Part shown: in pieces, positions 58,715 to 64,000 of the stretch | How positions within the stretch are numbered: the stretch's first letter is position 1 | Layout of the letters: the number at the start of each line of letters is the position of its first letter | Source: Malachius bipustulatus | Taxonomy: Eukaryota; Arthropoda; Insecta; Coleoptera; Melyridae | Length of the DNA stretch: 64,000 nucleotides | NCBI GenBank assembly: GCA_910589415.1 | Contig: OU342630.1 | Coordinates: 88,284,186-88,348,185 of the forward strand | Reading direction: 5' to 3' | Position numbers and translations under genes: made by a program | The notes under the pieces: model-generated | What the model saw: only the letters and a program-made list of their open reading frames with translations | Databases searched by the model: none | What the model was told of the DNA's origin: nothing

Positions 58715-60005
58715 ATGATTCTATCCGACACCCAGTATAATATCCAATTCTAAACTCGTTACAGATCGCGACAGTTATCGTTCCCTGTGATTTATTTTTG
58801 TTTCATTATGCGATATTTTCGGTTCAGGTTCAGAGGCTTTGTGACTTACCATTAATTATTATTATTATTATTTAAAATTTTATTTCGTAGCTGTAATATT
58901 TGATAAATGGATAATGCACTGTACCAAATGCATTTTTGATATCGTACGTTAATTTTGTAATGATTAACTGTAATATTTTATATTTTGTAAATAATTTAAA
59001 CTTAAGACACTTTCTGATAATTGCTGTTTATAATTATTTATTTATTGTATTTAGTGAAAAATGTGGTTGCTCGTATGAATGATTCATGAATGATTCGGTA
59101 TGAAGTCAAGTTCTCAAGGGTTTATCCATGAATGTCACTCGAAAATCTATCTTGAATTTTTCATATTAAATTACACCTATGCCTAAGCCAAGCAAAATGT
59201 TTTTTTTTTAAGTATTGACATGTATTTAATTTAATAATCATTATAAATACTGCAGATCCAGGTATCTACCTGTGTATCCCGTTGTTTGTGGTGAACCTCT
59301 ACTAAACCAAAACCTGCCTATTAGAAATATTTACGATGCCTTGACTGCAGGAGTTTCTGAATAATTACATGTAATTTATGTGCCCAGTGGAATTTGTAAA
59401 ATATTTCAGATTACGAAAGGTCTTTCTCTCAGTCTCTCCTTATTTCTAATTAGTTTTCCTAAATTAGGACAAGATAATTATTATGTAAATTGAGTATCAT
59501 TCCATTTAAGTGAAAATGATGAATTTTCACAAATTCGAAATAAAGCTTTAGTTAATTAAATTCCCGAGTTAGTAATAATTATTATTGTTGAGTAGAAACG
59601 ACTCAATTAGGTTGGTATTGTTTTTAATTAAAAATACCTAACTAGAAGTGGGTATACCTAAGTACCTAATGTATTAGGAATTTTTGGAAGAAATATTTGT
59701 CAGCTTTTCTACATTTTTTTCCGAGTGACATGACATATATGTAGGTAGGTACATAACTGCTAAAATTATTATTAATAAGTAGGTAGGTACCTACTACTTA
59801 CTTACTTACAGGTGACTATAATGTTGGTATGGATGTTTGTGAGAAAGAATGGATCATCAAATAGATTGAGACTGTACAGTATTAAGAATCGACTTGGCTG
59901 ATATAAATAGTAATATTCCATTATCATAATGAAACCTGTAGTTCAACTGCTACTCTATGTAAAACATTTATATAATGATTAGTTCCTAGATGCCATAATA
60001 ATAAA
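58715..60005 (+). other. Netrin 3' UTR and downstream region
   Basis: AT-rich, no frame. AATAAA occurs at 59539-59544 and 60000-60005, so the mRNA probably ends shortly after one of these. The exact end cannot be fixed from sequence. Confidence 0.6.
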
Positions 60006-62381
60006 GAATCTAAATGTTTTTCAAATGTTAATATTGTTAGTAGTCTAGTTTTGGTGTTGTCGACATATCAAGCGTGTTTTAGCAATATCTATGTATGAGG
60101 AATAAACAATAATAATTGGATGGGCCGACAGCTGGCTATTGGGGAAGATGTCCGATTGCAAAAATTATTGAAACTAGTTTACAGTACACAGGGTAACAAA
60201 TTAGAACCCATATTAATTTAAAAAATTCTTAATCAAAAACTTCTAAACCTATCATGTTATCTGGTGTCACTCCTTTTTTCCATGCCAATCTTAATGATTA
60301 TTAATCTTATTGAGAAAAGCTCGTTGTCCTCCTTCATTGCATCATGGATTGATTGCAATGTACATAATACAATGATAACGTTCCTTGATCCTTCCTCCAC
60401 TCGCCCATTGCTCAATGAGTCCAATTTGTTATCCGCTAAACTGTATAGGTGTATTCATTTATTAATAAGGCAATCACCTGTATAATACTGAATAAACTAT
60501 AAAATAAATTGAAAAGATTGACAAAATCGAGGATTAAAATAATTATTTTAATTTTTTTTTTTTGGTTAATAAAGTTTACTACAGCTGTGGGTTCATTCAG
60601 ACCTCATTTGTTGAAATCAAATAATACTTAGATCTAATATATTAATATGTACTTGTACTTTATACTTCCTTATATGCTGTCTTTTCATAATAATATTAAT
60701 TATTGCCCATTTCATGCATGTAATTCATTATTTGCTAAATTCCATGAATTTGAATGTTTGATCGAGTTGAGACTATCGAGGTTTTTAATTTCATCCCTTA
60801 TTTAGTGTGATTAATTAACTTATTATTAATCTTAAGACTTATTTGTAAATTATTGTGTACCTAAAATTGTAATAATAAATGTAATATGTAATAATAACTT
60901 GTTTAATTCAATTCAGTTTTAGTTTTACAAAATATAGTTCAAATAAAATATATCTACAAAGGATACCGCAAAAATATTAATGCGATGGGAAGGAAAAGTC
61001 TGCATAGAATGGTCAACCATAAAATGGAATAAAATGGCCTCACATTCGCTCAAAACAATTTAATATCTCAAATGGAAAAATATACTGGCTTACTTTTGTA
61101 ACAACAGATATTTAAACACGAACATAAAATTCAGTGCACCAACCTTCTCTCAGTATAATAATTATTATAAGTAAGTTTTTTTACAGCGTGATTCACAACT
61201 TGGGACTTTCCCTTTAAGCGGTATGGAGCTCAAAAAAATGGACTTCACACAAAATTGATGGTTTACAAGAAAAAAAAGGAAAATTTATATTCCAAACATA
61301 TTCGAGCAGCTGGGTTTAGTTTTTCTATCTGCTGGTGAAACACAGGATTCAAAAATAATAATTGTTGAAAAATATAATCGACGCGCATTCACGCAGTTGA
61401 GTCATAGCTCAGCCTGTGAAACACTGAAAAAATTTACCCCTGAGAGTCAAGAGTCAATCACAAAGAGCAGATACAAGAAATCACGCATAGCACTAGCAAA
61501 ACAGATATAAGATATTATTAACACGAACCACCTTCGAAGAGCAAACGAAACAATACGATCGCACTTCATTAGATCGTGTTTTTGTTTTTATTTTAAGCTT
61601 TAAGCTATTACTGTCTTAAATAATGGAAAAAGAGGTAGAGGTACGTGTACATTATGCGAGCCTAGCGAGAGCCGAACGCGTCGAGAACCGTACGTGAACG
61701 GATTGTTGAAAATTATTTTTAATTATAATTAAGCGGATGACAAACCAACCGCGAACCACCAGAAGACATTAATATAAAATTTACTATTAGACATCTATGG
61801 AATCTTTTTCTATTATTTACTTGCAATCATGTCTTCGCATAATGAAAACTATAGACTATGATTATGATGATGAGTGATGGGCTCTATTAGCGGTGGCTAC
61901 TTTGTGCAAAAAAGCAGTCAAGTTAGGATAAGGCTCATTTTGACACAGGTAGTTATGTCTCATTAATGTGATGTTATTTAAAAAAAAAAATATATATAAT
62001 ATTTTGAAAGATGATGATTTTTGCATAAAAAGAAAATCCTAAAGAAAATAGCGTCTTCACCTAGCGGGAAATGGCAATTATTCTCTTGGACGTTCCAACA
62101 CTCGTATATCCGTCTATGGCTCCTGTTGAAAATTTCGTCTTCACTGATTACCTTTAACCCTTAAAAATTTCAAGAACCAAATTATAAAAAAGACGGAGAT
62201 ATCGAATTTTTTTCCTGATGTTTATTTCTTTAACATTTTGAAAACGCTCATCCTCTGGCTCCATCTTAGAATTTAGAATTTATTTACTGTCTACATTTAG
62301 TAGGTTGCAATATATACACAGTATACAAATCAGTCTTAGAAGATAATAATAATAAAATCAATAAATACAAATATTATAAAA
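60006..62381. other. Intergenic AT-rich sequence
   Basis: A small possible repeat runs from CACAGGGTAACA (60188) to AATCACCTGTATAA (60472-60485), whose right end resembles element B. The 73-codon frame inside it has no family features. The rest holds nothing recognised. Confidence 0.5.
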
Positions 62382-63651
62382 TCAACCATAAATATGGTGA
62401 TGAATGATGTGCAGAGAATCAATTAGTATATTTTTGGAAATTATCAATAATTCAGCTTTATTTAAATTGAATTTTTCGAAAAAATTTAAAACACTATTAC
62501 TAATTGATCCTCTAGCCCCAAACCACAAACCTAAAGTATGCCAATTTCGATTACCAAAATTTTCAAAATATTTTTTTTTATAATATTCGATACAGCCATC
62601 ATAAATATTTTGTTTCTCCAATTGAACATCAGAATCTTGATTTGGATTATTAGTTTCAAAACGTATAGTTGGATCAATTATGTAGGCGTTATTTGATTTT
62701 TTATCAAATGCAACTGTCACTGAAACGCTTCCTTCCTGCTTCATCTATTGCAAAAACCTCTTCGTAGCAATCGAAATTTTTTTCTTGAAGTAATCGAGAA
62801 ATATGGTGTTTCACTTTATGATGTCTTGAAGTGATAAGAAGTGTGTTACTCTTGCAGCTACCTATAATATGAGCGGGTGTCTCTTTCTCGTTACCACATT
62901 TACGGCAACGGTCGGAGCTGCAATTGTTTCCAGGGACTCCATTCACGTTAGCATAATTACAATTAAGTTTAATCGCTGCTGTCCATTCAGAGGAAGAAAG
63001 CGAATGTTGACTACTTACAAAGTTGTTGACCGGCTTATAAGTTTTAAAATGACAAACACCAATACCTTGCCAGGATAAGCTACACCATTTTTGAAATTCA
63101 GTTTCCCTAAGATTCTGTCGAATTTGTCTTGAAGTTGTACCGTTTGTAGCTAGGGTTTTACAACAGTTATCTATTTCTTCAATGCAATTGAAAGCGCGGT
63201 GAAATAACTCGTCATTATAAGAAAGTAATTTTTTTGCGATTGAAAAATGCTGTAAATGTACTTCCCATTTCATACAAACAAGACCTAAGCCCCTGAATTT
63301 CCTTGGTGAGTATAACATATTATTACAAGTAGAAGCAGGAAGACCAATGATAGATTTAACAGAACGGCGGATGATGATATCTAAACTGTTGGTTATAAGA
63401 TTTGGTATTTTAGATAAAGGAGCTGCTTGAAGAGGGAATGTTAATAATGGAAAAATATATTGGTTCATGATGTTCAATTTTTGATATGGTTTCAATAATT
63501 CTGATACAGTCAGTTTTTCTAGATTGCAATTGAAATGTTCAATATTAAATTGAATTATGTTCAATTGAAATAGATTAGCGAAAGAAATTTTTACTCTTGT
63601 GAAACTTTGGAACGACGTTCGATAAAAACAAAATTCCGAAAGTTGCGTCAC
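62382..63651 (-). pseudogene. R2-like non-LTR retrotransposon ORF, 3' part, frameshifted
   Basis: On the minus strand a 315-codon frame (63651-62704) and a 120-codon frame (62744-62382) make up the C-terminal half of one polyprotein. The first has the thumb-like segment (LPASTCNNMLYSP, FRGLGLVCM) and the zinc motif CRKCGNEKETPAHIIGSC (C-x2-C-x8-H-x4-C). The second has VAFDKKSNNAYIIDPTIRFE, matching the restriction-like endonuclease Asp region. Their overlap at 62704-62744 shows one small indel broke the frame there. The polymerase core is missing at the 5' side, so the copy is truncated as well. The first 20 or so codons may be flank. Confidence 0.85.
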
Positions 63652-63850
63652 TTCTACAAGTGCCCCTCCAAATTAAAAAAAAAAGTCCATGAGGCACGGT
63701 TTTTGGTCGCAGTTTTCAATCTAGGGTGCTGAATTTTTTTTGGGAGTAATATCGCAAGAAGTCGTCTGGTACTGTATTTGAGTCAAATCGCCAGGGCCGT
63801 TCCAAAACGGCGATGTTCTTAGTTTTAGAAAAAATTGTAATTTTTTGAAC
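63652..63850. other. Flank of the R2-like fragment
   Basis: No feature recognised; contains A-rich and T-rich runs. Confidence 0.4.
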
Positions 63851-63852
63851 CC

Positions 63853-64000
63853 CTATACAGTGTGTCCAGTGTAAGTGGCATTACATGGGGATCTTGGAAA
63901 CGGCAAGAGATACGGGGTCGGTTAAATTAGAGAAAAGCTGCACAATTTAATGCTTAATGAGAATCTGAATTTTTTCTTTGAATATTTCCAGTCGTTGCTG
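63853..64000. mobile_element. Start of a foldback element, cut by the window end
   Basis: TATACAGTGTGTCCAG is a terminus of the shared type; GGGTCGGTTAAATTAGAG, AAGCTGCACAATTTA and CAGTCGTTGCTG continue as in the 1001-bp family at 23158-24158 and the remnant at 8600-8770. Confidence 0.75.

Overview
The window is AT-rich eukaryotic DNA, almost certainly from an insect and possibly a beetle. The only recognisable host gene is the 3' part of a netrin gene. It lies on the + strand and covers 28131-58714 in five exons separated by large introns. The exons encode the third laminin-type EGF repeat, an acidic linker, and the whole C-terminal netrin (NTR/C345C) domain up to the stop codon. The laminin N-terminal domain and the first two EGF repeats were not found in the 28 kb upstream. 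They must lie outside the window or be missed, so the sequence before 28131 is probably intron or upstream flank.

Much of the remaining sequence that can be recognised is mobile DNA. At 2712-4672 four foldback elements stand end to end. At 7257-8167 (- strand) is the 3' end of a LINE with an RNase H domain and a poly-A tail, abutting a chimeric foldback copy. At 9695-10454 is a deleted hAT transposon with a perfect 8-bp target duplication, inserted into an older repeat. At 11252-20561 is a complete, apparently very young Ty3/gypsy-like LTR retrotransposon (1714-bp LTRs with no difference seen by eye, target duplication AACT). It has lost gag, protease, reverse transcriptase and RNase H, but keeps a full integrase frame, an unrecognised 384-codon frame in the env position behind a strong splice acceptor, and two sets of repeated RNA hairpins whose stems covary between copies. 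At 24581-27134 is a composite inverted-repeat element that carries a small zinc-finger-like frame.

The netrin introns hold further foldback elements, many bounded by TA and a shared CAGGGTG-type terminus. They also hold two 149-bp MITE copies in opposite orientation with TWA duplications, and a broken gypsy-type protease fragment followed by an LTR-like block. After the netrin 3' UTR, the window ends with a frameshifted 3' part of an R2-like non-LTR retrotransposon (- strand, 62382-63651) and the start of another foldback element.

The most notable material is inside the LTR element at 11252-20561: the unknown spliced-looking frame at 16605-17759, the four covarying hairpins at 15975-16274, and the twin structured repeats at 17979-18420 just before the 3' LTR. 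The last group sits where constitutive RNA export elements sit in some retroviruses. All comparisons were made by eye; no alignment or database search was run.
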